The notes under the pieces are model-generated. The model ran no database searches. It was not told the DNA's origin and worked only from the letters and a program-made list of their open reading frames with translations. DNA of 64,000 nucleotides, from positions 434,001 to 498,000 of the forward strand of contig NZ_JASSVS010000002.1 in NCBI RefSeq assembly GCF_030250645.1, in the 5' to 3' direction. The stretch comes from Marinobacter azerbaijanicus (GTDB lineage Bacteria; Pseudomonadota; Gammaproteobacteria; Pseudomonadales; Oleiphilaceae). Of this stretch, positions 54,878 through 64,000 are shown piece by piece. Both the position numbers and the translations under genes were made by a program. How positions within the stretch are numbered: the stretch's first letter is position 1; each line of letters opens with the position of its first letter.

Positions 54878-55371
54878 TTTATCGTCCTTAGGGCCGGTTC
54901 ACCGGCAAGATAGGAACATTCAGGAAGTACAATGGCGCGCCCGGCCATTGCCGTTCGACCAAGCAGCATACGAAAACGCATGGAGTCACGATTGGTCAAA
55001 GTCATTTCTATGAGCCATTCGGTGTCGCCTATCACCAGGCGGGTTTCAATCACCAGCCGCAACTCCTTGTGTCCACCAGAATCCGAGACGTTGCGTTCAT
55101 CCAGTACCAGTGCATCGCACTCCACCACGTGGTGTAAATCGTTCTGCACCGGGTGCACCCAGAAGCGGACCCGGCGCTCGCCATTCTCGGAATAGGGTTC
55201 CGTCCGGAATGTGTGGAGGCACGAGGTACGGGCCCCGGTATCCACCTTTGCCTTTATGCGGGAAATATCAAAGTCGGGCAAGGCGACCCATTCGCGCCAG
55301 CCAAGGGCCAGCTTGCCGTCTGCCCCCGGGACCCGGCTGGTTCGTGTAGATTCATCCGTTCTGGTCGGCAT
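54874..55371 (-). CDS. rimB: RimB-like retropepsin-fold protease (PF05618)
   Basis: The ATG at 55371 follows GGGAG; 165 residues. It belongs to the family once called ATP-dependent zinc protease; the D44-T45-G46-A47 motif in [14 protein letters not shown] is retropepsin-like, and [20 protein letters not shown] with [19 protein letters not shown] completes the domain. No zinc-protease signature is seen. In Pseudomonas the neighbour of rimK in rimABK is this family. It overlaps mscS by 20 bases upstream and rimK by 4 downstream. Confidence 0.85.
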   Translation of the reverse strand: MPTRTDESTRTSRVPGADGKLALGWREWVALPDFDISRIKAKVDTGARTSCLHTFRTEPYSENGERRVRFWVHPVQNDLHHVVECDALVLDERNVSDSGGHKELRLVIETRLVIGDTEWLIEMTLTNRDSMRFRMLLGRTAMAGRAIVLPECSYLAGEPALRTIK

Positions 55372-56239
55372 CCGGATCTCCCTTGTTGGTTGCGGTTTCC
55401 GGTCGAAGCAGCTCCACCCGGAAGGGCTCGGAATGGCTTCCGGCATAGATACTGGTATGTGGGAAGGGTATTTCAATACCCTCCTCGTCAAGTGCTTTCT
55501 TGATGGCCACCATCATTTGACTGCGCCCCTCCAGTACCCTGTCACCGGGCACCCAGAAAGAAAACTGCAGGTCTACTGAGGATGGACCAAACCCGGTTAC
55601 CAGCACAAACGCTTTGGGCTCCTCGAGGCTGACACTGTTCTGTCTTGCCAGATCCAGAAGCAGATTCTCCACCCGTTCCACATCTTCGGCGTAGGCAATA
55701 CCTACGGTCAGATCCATGCGGCGGATGGGAAAGCGCGAGCGGTTTACTACCCGGGTCTTGATCAGCGTCTCGTTGGGGATGCGCACATAGAGGTTGTCCG
55801 GAGTACGCAGCTTCACGCTCAGCATGTCAATGGAAACCACCTCGCCAATGGTGCCTTCGACCTCTATAAAATTGCCGATTTCAAACGGCTTTTCCACCAG
55901 CAGGAAAAGCCCGCTGATCATATTGGAGGCGGAGGTCTGGGAGGCAAAGCCTATGGCAACGGTCAGTATCCCTGCTGCGCCCAGCACCACGTCCAGAGAG
56001 AAACCCGCCTCCCGCAGTGCGGCAAAGAAGAATACGGCCAGGATGATATAGAACACCAGCCTTCTTACCATGACCGCATGGTGACGCGAGGCCCGGTCCT
56101 CCATGAACCGGGAAACACCCCGGGCCGCAAAGGACGCCAGCACGATACCGAGAATCAGCAGAAACAGGGTGCTTATCCATTTGCCCCAGGCCACGGCCCC
56201 GATAAACTGCATCAGACTGCTTTCAAGCTGCTCAATCAA
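55352..56239 (-). CDS. MscS-family small-conductance mechanosensitive channel
   Basis: TTG at 56239 (GGAG 7 bases upstream) gives 295 residues; ATG 56212 is an alternative, and the open frame continues to 56365. Three hydrophobic segments (about 18-40, 60-82, 88-110) precede the pore helix and beta domain signature ([20 protein letters not shown], then [18 protein letters not shown]). It is a typical core MscS channel that opens under membrane tension to release solutes after hypo-osmotic shock. It overlaps rimB by 20 bases and follows the DUF432 gene by 47 bases. Confidence 0.92.
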   Translation of the reverse strand: MIEQLESSLMQFIGAVAWGKWISTLFLLILGIVLASFAARGVSRFMEDRASRHHAVMVRRLVFYIILAVFFFAALREAGFSLDVVLGAAGILTVAIGFASQTSASNMISGLFLLVEKPFEIGNFIEVEGTIGEVVSIDMLSVKLRTPDNLYVRIPNETLIKTRVVNRSRFPIRRMDLTVGIAYAEDVERVENLLLDLARQNSVSLEEPKAFVLVTGFGPSSVDLQFSFWVPGDRVLEGRSQMMVAIKKALDEEGIEIPFPHTSIYAGSHSEPFRVELLRPETATNKGDPDADQNG

Positions 56240-56286
56240 AAGGTAACTCCATCTACGGTATGGGTAACGACAAACAGCCGGATGTG

Positions 56287-57105
56287 TCAGCCAAATATGC
56301 GGTCGTAAGCTCTTATCAGGCCACCACGGGAAGTCTGCTCGCGTGCCGGAGCCACCAGTTCGCAACGCCCTGCGGCAGCAACAAGATTGTGGTCAACCTT
56401 CAGGCGTGCTGAATTCATATCCGTTTCGCAGATAACGGTCACCCCCGGCGTCCACAGGTGTCCCCTGTCATTGCGGTGTAGGGACAACAGAGGCGTGGGC
56501 AGGTTGAATCGCTCCAGCAACAGGGGATCCTGACGCTCATTGATTATTCTCACAGGTGTGATGGCACGCCATGGGCGCTTGGGCACAGCATCCAGTACCA
56601 GGCGTGCAAAGGTGGCAGCGGAATAACACAACTCGCCCTCCATCGTGGTCCGCCCCACCCAGGTGAGTGACGGATCAGCCAGCGGCAACTCCATCAGGTG
56701 CGTACCTTTGCTGCCGGCCTGGATGCGCATCCACAACAGCGTGCCCACATAGATTGTGCATTCACTGTTGGCAGGAATGGTCAGCGGCTGATAGGGACGA
56801 ATCACGGTGGCGAGGCTCGACATGGCCGGCAGATAATGAAGCTGGCAGCCCCGGTCCGGCCGTACAAATCGTTGAACGTTCATGTCGGCATCAGGCAACG
56901 CGATGGTTACCCGCTGCAGCCAGCGTTCCTGGTCGTCATCTTCGGGCATTCGCTGGTAGCGAATCTGCCATTCCTGCTCCAGCAGGGTCACCCAGACCCG
57001 GGTATGGCAGAGCTCATGGTACTGTGTCTGTCCGGGTTCGAGCGTGTATTCTACTCCCCATTGGCCATCCTGCATCGTTTGCTGCGCTTCCAGACTCGTT
57101 GTCAT
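56287..57105 (-). CDS. DUF432-like protein of unknown function
   Basis: A 272-residue soluble protein rich in beta strands and short of hydrophobic stretches. From memory it resembles DUF432 proteins, often beside mechanosensitive channels; I cannot confirm this without a profile search. Visible segments include VIRPYQPLTIPANSECTIYV, LPLADPSLTWVGRTTMEGEL and the conserved-looking WRAITPVRIINERQDPLLLE. It heads the mscS-rimB-rimK run, 47 bases before mscS, and is divergent from phrB. Confidence 0.7.
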   Translation of the reverse strand: MTTSLEAQQTMQDGQWGVEYTLEPGQTQYHELCHTRVWVTLLEQEWQIRYQRMPEDDDQERWLQRVTIALPDADMNVQRFVRPDRGCQLHYLPAMSSLATVIRPYQPLTIPANSECTIYVGTLLWMRIQAGSKGTHLMELPLADPSLTWVGRTTMEGELCYSAATFARLVLDAVPKRPWRAITPVRIINERQDPLLLERFNLPTPLLSLHRNDRGHLWTPGVTVICETDMNSARLKVDHNLVAAAGRCELVAPAREQTSRGGLIRAYDRIFG

Positions 57106-57210
57106 TCCGGCCCTTTATTCATGAATTCTGACATTAACTATAATCCAATCAGCACGTTCCGGCGAATACCCTGGTTGCCACAAACCTGCCACCGGATAAC
57201 GGGAAGCGCA

Positions 57211-58611
57211 ATGACTCAGCTAGTCTGGTTCCGAAACGACCTGCGGGTGGCCGATAACGCCGCCCTGACCGCCGCCTGCAAAAGCCAGCAACCAGTGCTT
57301 GCCTGCTTTGCCGTCACCGCGAAGCAATGGCACCGGCACGACTGGTCCCCGGCTAGGGCCCGATTCGTTCTGGATCACGCCAATGCCCTGTCGGAAGAGC
57401 TGGCAAAGCTGGGGATTCCCCTGTCGTTTATCACTGCGACAGACTTTGCAGGCAGCGTTGAAAAACTGAAAGATTTCTGTCGGCGCGAGAGTATCCGGCA
57501 TCTACACTTCAACGAGGAATACGGAGTTAACGAAAGACGCCGGGACAAGACCTTGAAACAGGCTCTGGACGCCATGGGCGTCACCGTTAACAAGTACCGG
57601 GACCAGACTGTGGCGCCCGTTGGCAGTATTCTCACCCAGCAGGAAGAGCCCTATTCGGTTTTCACTCCGTTCTCGCGGCGCTGGCGTAGCTGGATAGACG
57701 CGGCTCAGCCAACCCTGTGCCCTATTCCCGAAGCTGTCGGCGATATCATCGAGGCCGCCCGCTATGACGAGACTCCGGAAGGGTTCGATAGCCCGCCTCC
57801 CCGCCTGGTTGAAACCGGCGAAGACGCCGCTCACCAGCGCCTGGAGCAGTTTCTTGACACCCGCGCGGGAGACTACAAAAACCTGCGCGACCTGCCCGCA
57901 GTGGACGGCACCAGCATGCTCTCGCCCTATCTCGCCAACGGCGTGCTCTCCGGCAGGCAATGCCTGATTGCTGCCCATCAGCACCAGGCCATGGGTGGCA
58001 ATCAGGAAGGCCTGGCCACCTGGACCAACGAGATCGCCTGGCGGGATTTCTATATCAACATTCTCTACCATTATCCCAGAGTGAGCATGCACCGGGCCTT
58101 CAAGCCGGAAACCGAAGCCCTTCAATGGAACACTCCCGGCGAAAAATTCGAAGCCTGGAAGGCAGGAAACACCGGCATCCCCATTGTCGATGCCGCCATG
58201 CGCCAACTGAACCAGACCGGCTGGATGCATAACCGCCTGCGCATGATCACGGCCATGTTCCTGACCAAGAACCTGTTTATCGACTGGCGACTGGGCGAGG
58301 CCTATTTCATGTCGAAACTGGTGGACGGCTTCCTGGCCTCAAACAACGGCGGCTGGCAATGGAGCGCCTCCACCGGCACCGATTCAGCGCCTTATTTCCG
58401 GGTGTTCAACCCGGCAACCCAGAGTGAGCGGTTCGATCCTAAAGGTGAGTTCATCAGAAAATATGTTCCGGAACTGGCGAAACTGGATAACAAGCGAATC
58501 CACCAGCCCTGGGCCGGCGGTGTCATTCCAGGCGGATATCCGAGACCGATAGTGGACCTTAAAGAAAGCAGGAAAGAGGCGATTGCCAGGTTCCAGGCCC
58601 TCAAAAATTGA
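57211..58611 (+). CDS. phrB: Deoxyribodipyrimidine photo-lyase (CPD photolyase, class I)
   Basis: From the ATG at 57211 the product has 466 residues; the open frame extends further upstream to 56698, but that part is antisense to DUF432. N-terminal MTHF/antenna domain (LVWFRNDLRVADNAALTAAC) and C-terminal FAD domain with the YKNLRDLPAVDGTSMLSPYL, WTNEIAWRDFYINILYHYPR and MHNRLRMITAMFLTKNLFID and SNNGGWQWSASTGTDSAPYF blocks, including the tryptophans of the electron-transfer chain. It repairs cyclobutane pyrimidine dimers with blue light. Confidence 0.95.
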   Translation: MTQLVWFRNDLRVADNAALTAACKSQQPVLACFAVTAKQWHRHDWSPARARFVLDHANALSEELAKLGIPLSFITATDFAGSVEKLKDFCRRESIRHLHFNEEYGVNERRRDKTLKQALDAMGVTVNKYRDQTVAPVGSILTQQEEPYSVFTPFSRRWRSWIDAAQPTLCPIPEAVGDIIEAARYDETPEGFDSPPPRLVETGEDAAHQRLEQFLDTRAGDYKNLRDLPAVDGTSMLSPYLANGVLSGRQCLIAAHQHQAMGGNQEGLATWTNEIAWRDFYINILYHYPRVSMHRAFKPETEALQWNTPGEKFEAWKAGNTGIPIVDAAMRQLNQTGWMHNRLRMITAMFLTKNLFIDWRLGEAYFMSKLVDGFLASNNGGWQWSASTGTDSAPYFRVFNPATQSERFDPKGEFIRKYVPELAKLDNKRIHQPWAGGVIPGGYPRPIVDLKESRKEAIARFQALKN

Positions 58612-58639
58612 AGTGCTGGCTTCAGATTCTGGAGGAAAC

Positions 58640-58750
58640 GGCCAGCTGGCGGAAGGCTCTGCCAAAACACGCTGTGAATACATCCGTGTACGCTCGGCTC
58701 CGCCATCCATGGCTCCGCACGGTTTTGGCAGAGCCTTCCGCCAGCCGGCC
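58640..58750. repeat. Large inverted repeat filling the phrB/moeB intergenic space
   Basis: Arms 58646-58668 and 58722-58744 are perfect 23-bp inverted repeats (start CTGGCGGAAGG, end CCAAAAC on the left arm); with outer flanks they extend to 29 bp with one mismatch (58640-58668 and 58722-58750). The 53-base centre has GGCTCCGC twice and a CATCCATGG segment. The right arm ends at the moeB stop codon. It could terminate both genes; the structured centre looks like dispersed extragenic elements of marine gammaproteobacteria. Confidence 0.8.
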
Positions 58751-59509
58751 TTATGCCGACTCTCTGCTGCTGCAGACAGGACAGCCCGGATCTCTTGCCA
58801 GTTTCATTTCCCGCCATTCCATTTGCCAGGCATCCAGAATCAATAACCGGCCTGTAAGGGGTTTGCCAACGCCGGTGATGACCTTAATCGCTTCCATGGC
58901 TTGGGAAGCACCGATCATACCGACTAAAGGACCAATAACACCCGCTTCTGAGCAGGTGAGGTCTTCGTTTCCCTGTTCTGAGTATAGGCAGTGATAACAG
59001 GGACTGGTTGCATCGCGCACATCATACACCGCCAGTTGCCCTTCTCCCCGAATCGCAGCACCCGACACCAATGGCACGCTTGCCGCAACACAGGCACGGT
59101 TAAGGGCAAAACGGGTATTGAAATTGTCGGTGCAGTCGATCACCAGGCTGGCGGAGGCAACCTGGCGTTGCAGTTCTTCTCCTTCCAGTCGCTCGTTCAA
59201 TGCGGTTACTGACACTTCGGGATTTATGCGGCGCACACGATCAGCCAGGCGTTCGGCCTTGGATTCACCAAGATCCGCCTGCTCGAACGCGATCTGGCGC
59301 TGCAGGTTGGCCACTTCCACCTCATCGTCGTCGACCAGGGTAAGGTGACCAATTCCGGCGGCACCGAGGTAGAGGGCCACCGGGCAACCCAGGCCACCGG
59401 CACCCACCACCAGAGCCCGTGCGGATTTGAGTTTGGCCTGGCCGGCAATGTCGAACCGGGGCATCAGTATCTGGCGGCTGTAGCGCAGCAGTTCTTCATC
59501 GTTCAGCAT
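58751..59509 (-). CDS. moeB: Molybdopterin-synthase adenylyltransferase MoeB
   Basis: The ATG at 59509 (GGGAG upstream) gives 252 residues, normal for MoeB. ATP loop GAGGLG at 36-41, the adenylation residues in VNLQRQIAFEQ-like VANLQRQIAFEQADLGESKA, and two zinc CXXC pairs (CYHC and CPVC) are present. It adenylates the C-terminus of MoaD (or ThiS) for sulfur transfer in molybdopterin synthesis. No C-terminal rhodanese domain. It overlaps prmC by 14 bases and is the last gene of hemA-prfA-prmC-moeB, an order shared with Pseudomonas. A ThiF role cannot be excluded. Confidence 0.92.
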   Translation of the reverse strand: MLNDEELLRYSRQILMPRFDIAGQAKLKSARALVVGAGGLGCPVALYLGAAGIGHLTLVDDDEVEVANLQRQIAFEQADLGESKAERLADRVRRINPEVSVTALNERLEGEELQRQVASASLVIDCTDNFNTRFALNRACVAASVPLVSGAAIRGEGQLAVYDVRDATSPCYHCLYSEQGNEDLTCSEAGVIGPLVGMIGASQAMEAIKVITGVGKPLTGRLLILDAWQMEWREMKLARDPGCPVCSSRESA

Positions 59510-60347
59510 GATGTTTTCTCCCAAGGGTAAAGCGGTCACGCCGACCGTAGTCCTGGCGGGTTTCCACGCTGGTCAATCCCGCCCCGGTGAAAAGCCGGCG
59601 CACAGCCTCGCCCTGTTCATAGCCATGCTCCAGTATCAACCAGCCACCCGGTGAGAGCCAGGCCGGAGCCTCGGCTGTTATCTTCCGGATATCGTCCAGG
59701 CCGTCATCGCCGGCGACCAGCGCAGAGGCCGGTTCAAAACGTACGTCGCCCTCACCCAGATGCGCATCATTGCCCGCAATGTACGGGGGGTTGGAAATGA
59801 TCAGATCAAAGGTGCCGGCGGGCAAGTTTGTAAACCAGTCACTTCGCCGCACAGTCACAGGCAGGCCCAGGCGACGGGCATTGTCGGTCGCAAGAGTCAC
59901 GGCTTCGGTGACGGCGTCGGAGGCACAAACCCGCCAGCCGGGCCTTTCACTGGCCAGGGCCAGGGCAATCGCCCCGGTGCCGGTGCCAAGATCCAGAACA
60001 CTGGCGTCTACCGGGAGCTTCAGCGCCAGGGCCGCTTCCACCAGGCATTCCGTATCCGGCCGGGGAATGAGTGTGGAGGGATTGACCGTCAGGGGCAGCG
60101 ACCAGAACTCCTGCTCGCCCAGCAGATGTGCCACCGGATGGCCTTCGCACCGACGTTCCACAAGGTCCCGGAATCGGGCTGCCTGGGCAACGGTCACCTC
60201 GCGCTCGGGCCACGCCCGGAAAGCGGTCCGGGACCAGCCGGTCACAAGCCCCAGCAATAAGTCCGCATCCAGGCGCGGGGAATCGCCGCCGATCAATTCA
60301 GCGGCTTCTTTCAGCAATGCCTCACAGGACAGTTTTTTTTCACTCAT
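59496..60347 (-). CDS. prmC: Release factor glutamine methyltransferase PrmC
   Basis: From ATG 60347 the product has 283 residues. It N5-methylates the glutamine of the GGQ motif in release factors. The SAM-binding [20 protein letters not shown] and the catalytic NPPY ([12 protein letters not shown]) motifs are present, with the N-terminal helical release-factor-binding domain. The start overlaps the prfA stop by 8 bases, so enzyme and one substrate are translationally coupled. Confidence 0.95.
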   Translation of the reverse strand: MSEKKLSCEALLKEAAELIGGDSPRLDADLLLGLVTGWSRTAFRAWPEREVTVAQAARFRDLVERRCEGHPVAHLLGEQEFWSLPLTVNPSTLIPRPDTECLVEAALALKLPVDASVLDLGTGTGAIALALASERPGWRVCASDAVTEAVTLATDNARRLGLPVTVRRSDWFTNLPAGTFDLIISNPPYIAGNDAHLGEGDVRFEPASALVAGDDGLDDIRKITAEAPAWLSPGGWLILEHGYEQGEAVRRLFTGAGLTSVETRQDYGRRDRFTLGRKHHAER

Positions 60348-61425
60348 CAGCCAGGGAAGCCAGCAGATCGGCCTGGTGTTCCTGCTGCAAGGGCACGATG
60401 ACCGCATCCAGGTCACCGGATATCACTTCATCCAGCTTGTACAGCGTCAGGTTGATACGGTGATCAGTCACCCGCCCCTGGGGGAAGTTGTAGGTGCGAA
60501 TCCGCTCTGACCGATCACCGCTACCCACCAGACTCTTACGGGTAGCGGCCATGGTTTTCTGCTGGCGTTCAATCTCTTCGTTCTGGAGACGAGAGGCCAG
60601 GAGACTCATGGCCTTGGCGCGGTTCTTGTGCTGGGAACGCTCTTCCTGGCACTCCACCACAATACCGGTGGGTATATGGGTGATGCGAATGGCAGAGTCG
60701 GTCTTGTTGACGTGCTGACCACCGGCACCGGAGGCGCGAAAGGTATCGACCCGCAGATCGGACTTGTTGATCTCGACCGCCTCGGTTTCGTCCGCCTCAG
60801 GCATTACCGCCACCGTGCAGGCAGAGGTATGGATACGGCCCTGGGACTCGGTTTCCGGCACCCGTTGCACCCGGTGCGCCCCGGACTCGAACTTCAGGGC
60901 ACCATACACGGCACTGCCGGCGATGCGGGCGATAATCTCCTTGTACCCGCCATGCTCCCCCTCACTTGCGCTGATGACTTCCACCTGCCAGCGCTGGCGC
61001 TCGGCGTAACGCATGTACATCTTGAACAGATCGCCAGCGAAAATGGCTGCTTCGTCGCCTCCAGTCCCAGCGCGGATCTCCAGGAATACGTTCTTGCCGT
61101 CGTTGGGATCCTTGGGCAGCATCAGGCGCTGGAGTTCCTCATCCAGCTCCTCGCTTCTCTGCTCCGCAAGGTTCAACTCCTCTTCCGCCATGGCGCGCAT
61201 ATCGGCATCGCCATCCCGGGCCAGTTCGCTAGCTTCCTTTACGTCCTCACGGGCCTGCTGCCAGGCCTGGAAACAGTGAACGACAGGCTCAATTTCGGCG
61301 AACTCCCTCGAAAGGTCACGAAACTTATCCTGGTTGGCAATGGTCCCCTGGTCGCTCAGCAACGCGCTGACTTCCTCGAAGCGGTCGGTCAGCTGCTCGA
61401 GGCGGGACTGGATTGATGACTTCAT
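60340..61425 (-). CDS. prfA: Peptide chain release factor 1
   Basis: The 361-residue product has GGQ at 235-237 ([11 protein letters not shown]), which triggers peptidyl-tRNA hydrolysis, and the PxT-type stop-codon reading motif as P190-E191-T192 (E. coli has PAT at this place), used with UAG and UAA. Length and all domains are normal. It starts within the ATGA overlap with hemA and overlaps prmC downstream. Confidence 0.97.
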   Translation of the reverse strand: MKSSIQSRLEQLTDRFEEVSALLSDQGTIANQDKFRDLSREFAEIEPVVHCFQAWQQAREDVKEASELARDGDADMRAMAEEELNLAEQRSEELDEELQRLMLPKDPNDGKNVFLEIRAGTGGDEAAIFAGDLFKMYMRYAERQRWQVEVISASEGEHGGYKEIIARIAGSAVYGALKFESGAHRVQRVPETESQGRIHTSACTVAVMPEADETEAVEINKSDLRVDTFRASGAGGQHVNKTDSAIRITHIPTGIVVECQEERSQHKNRAKAMSLLASRLQNEEIERQQKTMAATRKSLVGSGDRSERIRTYNFPQGRVTDHRINLTLYKLDEVISGDLDAVIVPLQQEHQADLLASLADE

Positions 61426-62711
61426 AGTTTTTCCGGGGTGATTGGGGCATCGGCTTCCAGTGCATCAAGCTGATGCAACTCTCTGAGCCACTGGGTGACT
61501 TCCGTCCTGCCCTCCGTTGTGGCCTTGCGGACCTGGATGGAGGGCTCGTGGAGCAGCTTGTTGGTCAGCCCCCTTGCCATGCTCCGCAACACGGTTTCCG
61601 GATCAGCGCCGTTACGAAGCGCGCGAATCGCCTTCTCCGTTTCCGCGTCTCTCACGGTTTCCGCACGCTGGCGGAACTGTTTCAGCGTTGACACCGCATC
61701 CAGCGCCCTCAACTGACTCAGGAACTGCTGCACTCCGTCGGTTACGAGGTTTTCCGCTTCCCGAGCGGCCCCCTCACGGGACCGCACATTTTCCTCGATG
61801 ACCTGTCGCAGGTCGTCAACCGTGTAGAGGTAGACATCCGCCAGGGAGCTGACTTCCGGTTCAATATCCCTCGGGACGGCAATGTCCACCATGAAATAGG
61901 GGCGATGCTTGCGTTTTTTCAGGGCCCGCTCCACGGCCCCCTTCCCCAGGATTGGCAGGGGGCTGGCAGTGGAGGAAATAATAATATCCACGTCGGCCAG
62001 GTGGTCGGGAATATCGGAAAGCACAATACCCTTCCCGCCACGGGATTCCGCCAACGCCTGGGCACGTTCAAGGGTGCGGTTGGCCACCAGAAAGTCTTTC
62101 ACTCCGGCGTCTGCAAGATGCCGGGAAACCAGTTCGATGGTCTTGCCCGCGCCAATAAGCAGAGCCTTGTTGCGGGACATATCCGCAAAAATATGATGAG
62201 CCATGCTGACGGCGGCATAAGCCACCGACACCGGGTTCTCACCAATCGCGGTCTGGGTTCGCACACGCTTGGCAACTGAGAAGGTCTGCTCAAACAGGCG
62301 CGACAGGAAGGCCCCACTGGCATTGTGCTCCCGGGCCAGGGCGTAGGCATCCTTGAGCTGACCCAGGATCTGTGGCTCACCAAGCACCATGGAATCCAGC
62401 CCCGCCGCCACCCGCATGATATGGCGCACGGCCTCGGCATCCCGGTGCACATACAGCACCTCTTCCAGATCCGCGGCCTCCATATCATGGAAGCCTGCCA
62501 GCCACCGCAGTACAGCAGGCGCGCAGTCGTCGTCACCCGCCAGGTAGAGTTCGGTGCGGTTACAGGTAGACAGGATAGCCGCTTCACTGGCCCCGGAAGT
62601 CGCACGCAATTCGGCAAAAGCCTCCGCCATTCGCTCGGGGGTGAACGCCACGCGCTCACGCAACTCGACCGGGGCGGTACGATGATTGATTCCGAGGGTG
62701 ACCAGTGCCAT
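61422..62711 (-). CDS. hemA: Glutamyl-tRNA reductase
   Basis: A 429-residue NADPH-dependent enzyme that reduces glutamyl-tRNA(Glu) to glutamate semialdehyde, the first committed step of tetrapyrrole synthesis in the C5 pathway. The catalytic cysteine is C50 in [27 protein letters not shown], the NADPH-binding [12 protein letters not shown] and the C-terminal dimerisation domain are present. It is the first gene of hemA-prfA-prmC-moeB and overlaps prfA by 4 bases (ATGA). The divergent TPR lipoprotein lies 231 bases away. Confidence 0.97.
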   Translation of the reverse strand: MALVTLGINHRTAPVELRERVAFTPERMAEAFAELRATSGASEAAILSTCNRTELYLAGDDDCAPAVLRWLAGFHDMEAADLEEVLYVHRDAEAVRHIMRVAAGLDSMVLGEPQILGQLKDAYALAREHNASGAFLSRLFEQTFSVAKRVRTQTAIGENPVSVAYAAVSMAHHIFADMSRNKALLIGAGKTIELVSRHLADAGVKDFLVANRTLERAQALAESRGGKGIVLSDIPDHLADVDIIISSTASPLPILGKGAVERALKKRKHRPYFMVDIAVPRDIEPEVSSLADVYLYTVDDLRQVIEENVRSREGAAREAENLVTDGVQQFLSQLRALDAVSTLKQFRQRAETVRDAETEKAIRALRNGADPETVLRSMARGLTNKLLHEPSIQVRKATTEGRTEVTQWLRELHQLDALEADAPITPEKL

Positions 62712-62942
62712 GTCGCGGTTAGACTGCCTTATGCCGGAAGACGGAGTATTACCGGTATTTTAACGATCAGGAGCTTCAGTCGCCACCCAAAACCACTGCA
62801 ATATCGGGAACTGCTGACAGGTTGGGCAATATCAGGCGCTTGTGCCATCATAGAACCTCATTGCATTACGCCACATCTGAGGCTGCCGCCAGAACCATTC
62901 CCGGCCCATCAGGTGCACTGTACACAGATCATGGGATGTTGC

Positions 62943-64000
62943 ATGCAAAAGTCCGCATTACTGCTTGTTACCTGCCTGCTCGGGCTTTCCCTGTCCGGCT
63001 GCGCGCTTCTGAAGGACAACCAGGAACAGCAATCCGACACTGCACAGGAGGATACCGGGAAGACCACATCCTCCGCCGATCAGGAACCGGAAATCCGCTA
63101 CGCGGACTTCGAACCGGAAGAGCTCTACCTGCTCCTCTCCGGCGAGATAGCCGCCCAGCGGGGCCGCTTTGACGTTACCCTTGTCAATTACATGAAGGCA
63201 GCGCAGCAATCCCGCGACAGGGCGGTTATTGAGAGAACCATGCGCATTGCCCAGTCTCTCAATGCCGACAATGCCCAGCGAAAACTGGCAGAATTATGGC
63301 TGGACGTAGATCCCGACAACATGCAGGCCCACCGGGTCTCGGCGATCCAGGCAGTGAAAAACAACGATCTGGAAACCGCGCTTGGCCACATGGAACGCAT
63401 CATGGATCTGGGCGGCGACGCAGACTTTGACAGCCTGGCCGCCATGGCCGGAAATCTGCCACCGGAGCAACAGCAGGAGCTACTCCAGCTGTATCAACAG
63501 ATGGAACAGCGGCATCCGGACAACCCGGAGCTGCACTACAGCATTGCCCTGCTTCTGAAAGTGACCGGTAAACCGCAACAGGCCCTGGATAAACTGACTC
63601 CCCTGCTTGACGATGAACCGGACTTCCAGCCCGCCCTGGTCCTGAAAGGCGACCTGCTTTACCAGACCGGCGAGAAGCGTCAGGCACTGGACCATCTGCT
63701 GCGCAATACCCGGCGATTTCCCAACAACCGCCAGATGGGCACACTCTATGGTCGCATGCTGATCGGTGAAGGCGAGCTCCAGGCCGCCCAGGACGAATTC
63801 AGTCGGCTGGTGCGTCGCTTCCCCGACGTGCCCGGCCTGAGACTCTCCCACGCCCTGGTGGCGCTGGAAAATGGCCAGACTGCTCTGGCCGAGGAGGAAC
63901 TGACCCGGCTGATCGAACAGGGCCACCATACGGATGAAGCGCATTATTACCTGGGCCGGATTGCCGACGAAGAGGACAAGACCGAGCAGGCCATCGGCTA
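62943..64000 (+). CDS. TPR-containing lipoprotein (N-terminal part)
   Basis: The first 352 codons are in the window and the gene runs off the right edge. A lipoprotein signal peptide with lipobox L17-S-G-C20 (GLSLSGCALL) is followed by an acidic low-complexity linker (about 23-50) and repeated helical pairs of tetratricopeptide type (YLLLSGEIAAQRGRFDVTLV, AVKNNDLETALGHMERIMDL, PALVLKGDLLYQTGEKRQAL, MLIGEGELQAAQDEFSRLVR). Position between hemA and the expected lolB matches the uncharacterised PA4667-like gene of Pseudomonas. Its role is unknown; location is the periplasm, lipid-anchored. Confidence 0.88.
   Translation, partial: MQKSALLLVTCLLGLSLSGCALLKDNQEQQSDTAQEDTGKTTSSADQEPEIRYADFEPEELYLLLSGEIAAQRGRFDVTLVNYMKAAQQSRDRAVIERTMRIAQSLNADNAQRKLAELWLDVDPDNMQAHRVSAIQAVKNNDLETALGHMERIMDLGGDADFDSLAAMAGNLPPEQQQELLQLYQQMEQRHPDNPELHYSIALLLKVTGKPQQALDKLTPLLDDEPDFQPALVLKGDLLYQTGEKRQALDHLLRNTRRFPNNRQMGTLYGRMLIGEGELQAAQDEFSRLVRRFPDVPGLRLSHALVALENGQTALAEEELTRLIEQGHHTDEAHYYLGRIADEEDKTEQAIG

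Noticed and set aside
1..64000. CRISPR array, prophage, transposon or rRNA operon
   Set aside because: No regularly spaced repeats, phage or transposase genes, or rRNA-like sequence were seen in the window.

Overview
This 64 kb window looks like a contiguous piece of a Marinobacter-like marine gammaproteobacterial chromosome. The basis is the housekeeping gene order (recJ-thrC-hom-dsbC-xerD; rpsP-rimM-trmD-rplS next to ffh; minCDE; hemA-prfA-prmC-moeB with a divergent TPR lipoprotein), the moderately GC-rich codon use, and several membrane and carboxylate-uptake modules common in marine oligocarbophilic gammaproteobacteria. The genus is my inference from remembered synteny, not a search result. 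Coding density is very high. I see no rRNA, tRNA, insertion sequence, prophage or CRISPR array, and no broken gene. The two edge genes, recJ and the TPR lipoprotein, are cut by the window.

Layout: 0-9.2 kb is a minus-strand housekeeping block (recJ, thrC, hom, dsbC, xerD, rplS, trmD, rimM, rpsP, ffh). 9.4-19.7 kb holds a CcsA/YpjD-like membrane protein, a CorB/CorC-type CBS transporter, a Yip1-like protein, a DUF1631 protein, a TonB-like protein, grxD, argF with an orphan ABC ATPase, and glpK. 20-24.3 kb has an RstBA-like two-component system divergent from olsB-olsA (ornithine lipid synthesis). 24.3-31.6 kb has an FKBP/SlyD-like isomerase, an acetyl-CoA hydrolase/transferase, a small exported protein, an aldo/keto reductase, a GT4 glycosyltransferase with a PAP2 phosphatase, and dinB. 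31.7-37.2 kb runs DUF1244, HopJ-family, minC, minD, minE, a START-domain protein, a CBS protein and a PIN-PhoH ATPase. 37.3-50.5 kb is a carboxylate-uptake island: tctCBA plus porin with a divergent CitAB/DcuSR-like two-component system, then a TAXI-TRAP transporter with a DctBD-like sigma-54 system. 50.9-57.1 kb holds a CHASE4-GGDEF diguanylate cyclase and a minus-strand cluster DUF432 - MscS - RimB - RimK - AstE-like amidohydrolase - YjbQ. 57.2-64 kb has phrB, moeB, prmC, prfA, hemA and the TPR lipoprotein.

How the genes work together: the most informative signals are regulatory. Two separate lipid modules (olsBA, and GT4-PAP2) each carry a Pho-box-like direct repeat with an 11-bp period, which suggests a phosphate-starvation programme replacing phospholipids with ornithine lipids and possibly glycolipids. 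A perfect LexA-type palindrome sits between dinB and the divergent DUF1244-hopJ-minCDE run. A sigma-54 -24/-12 element precedes the TAXI-TRAP operon, which encodes its own sigma-54 activator. The RimK cluster pairs a glutamate ligase with an M14-like carboxypeptidase/amidohydrolase, a candidate writer/eraser pair. A large inverted repeat fills the phrB/moeB intergenic space and looks like a dispersed extragenic element.
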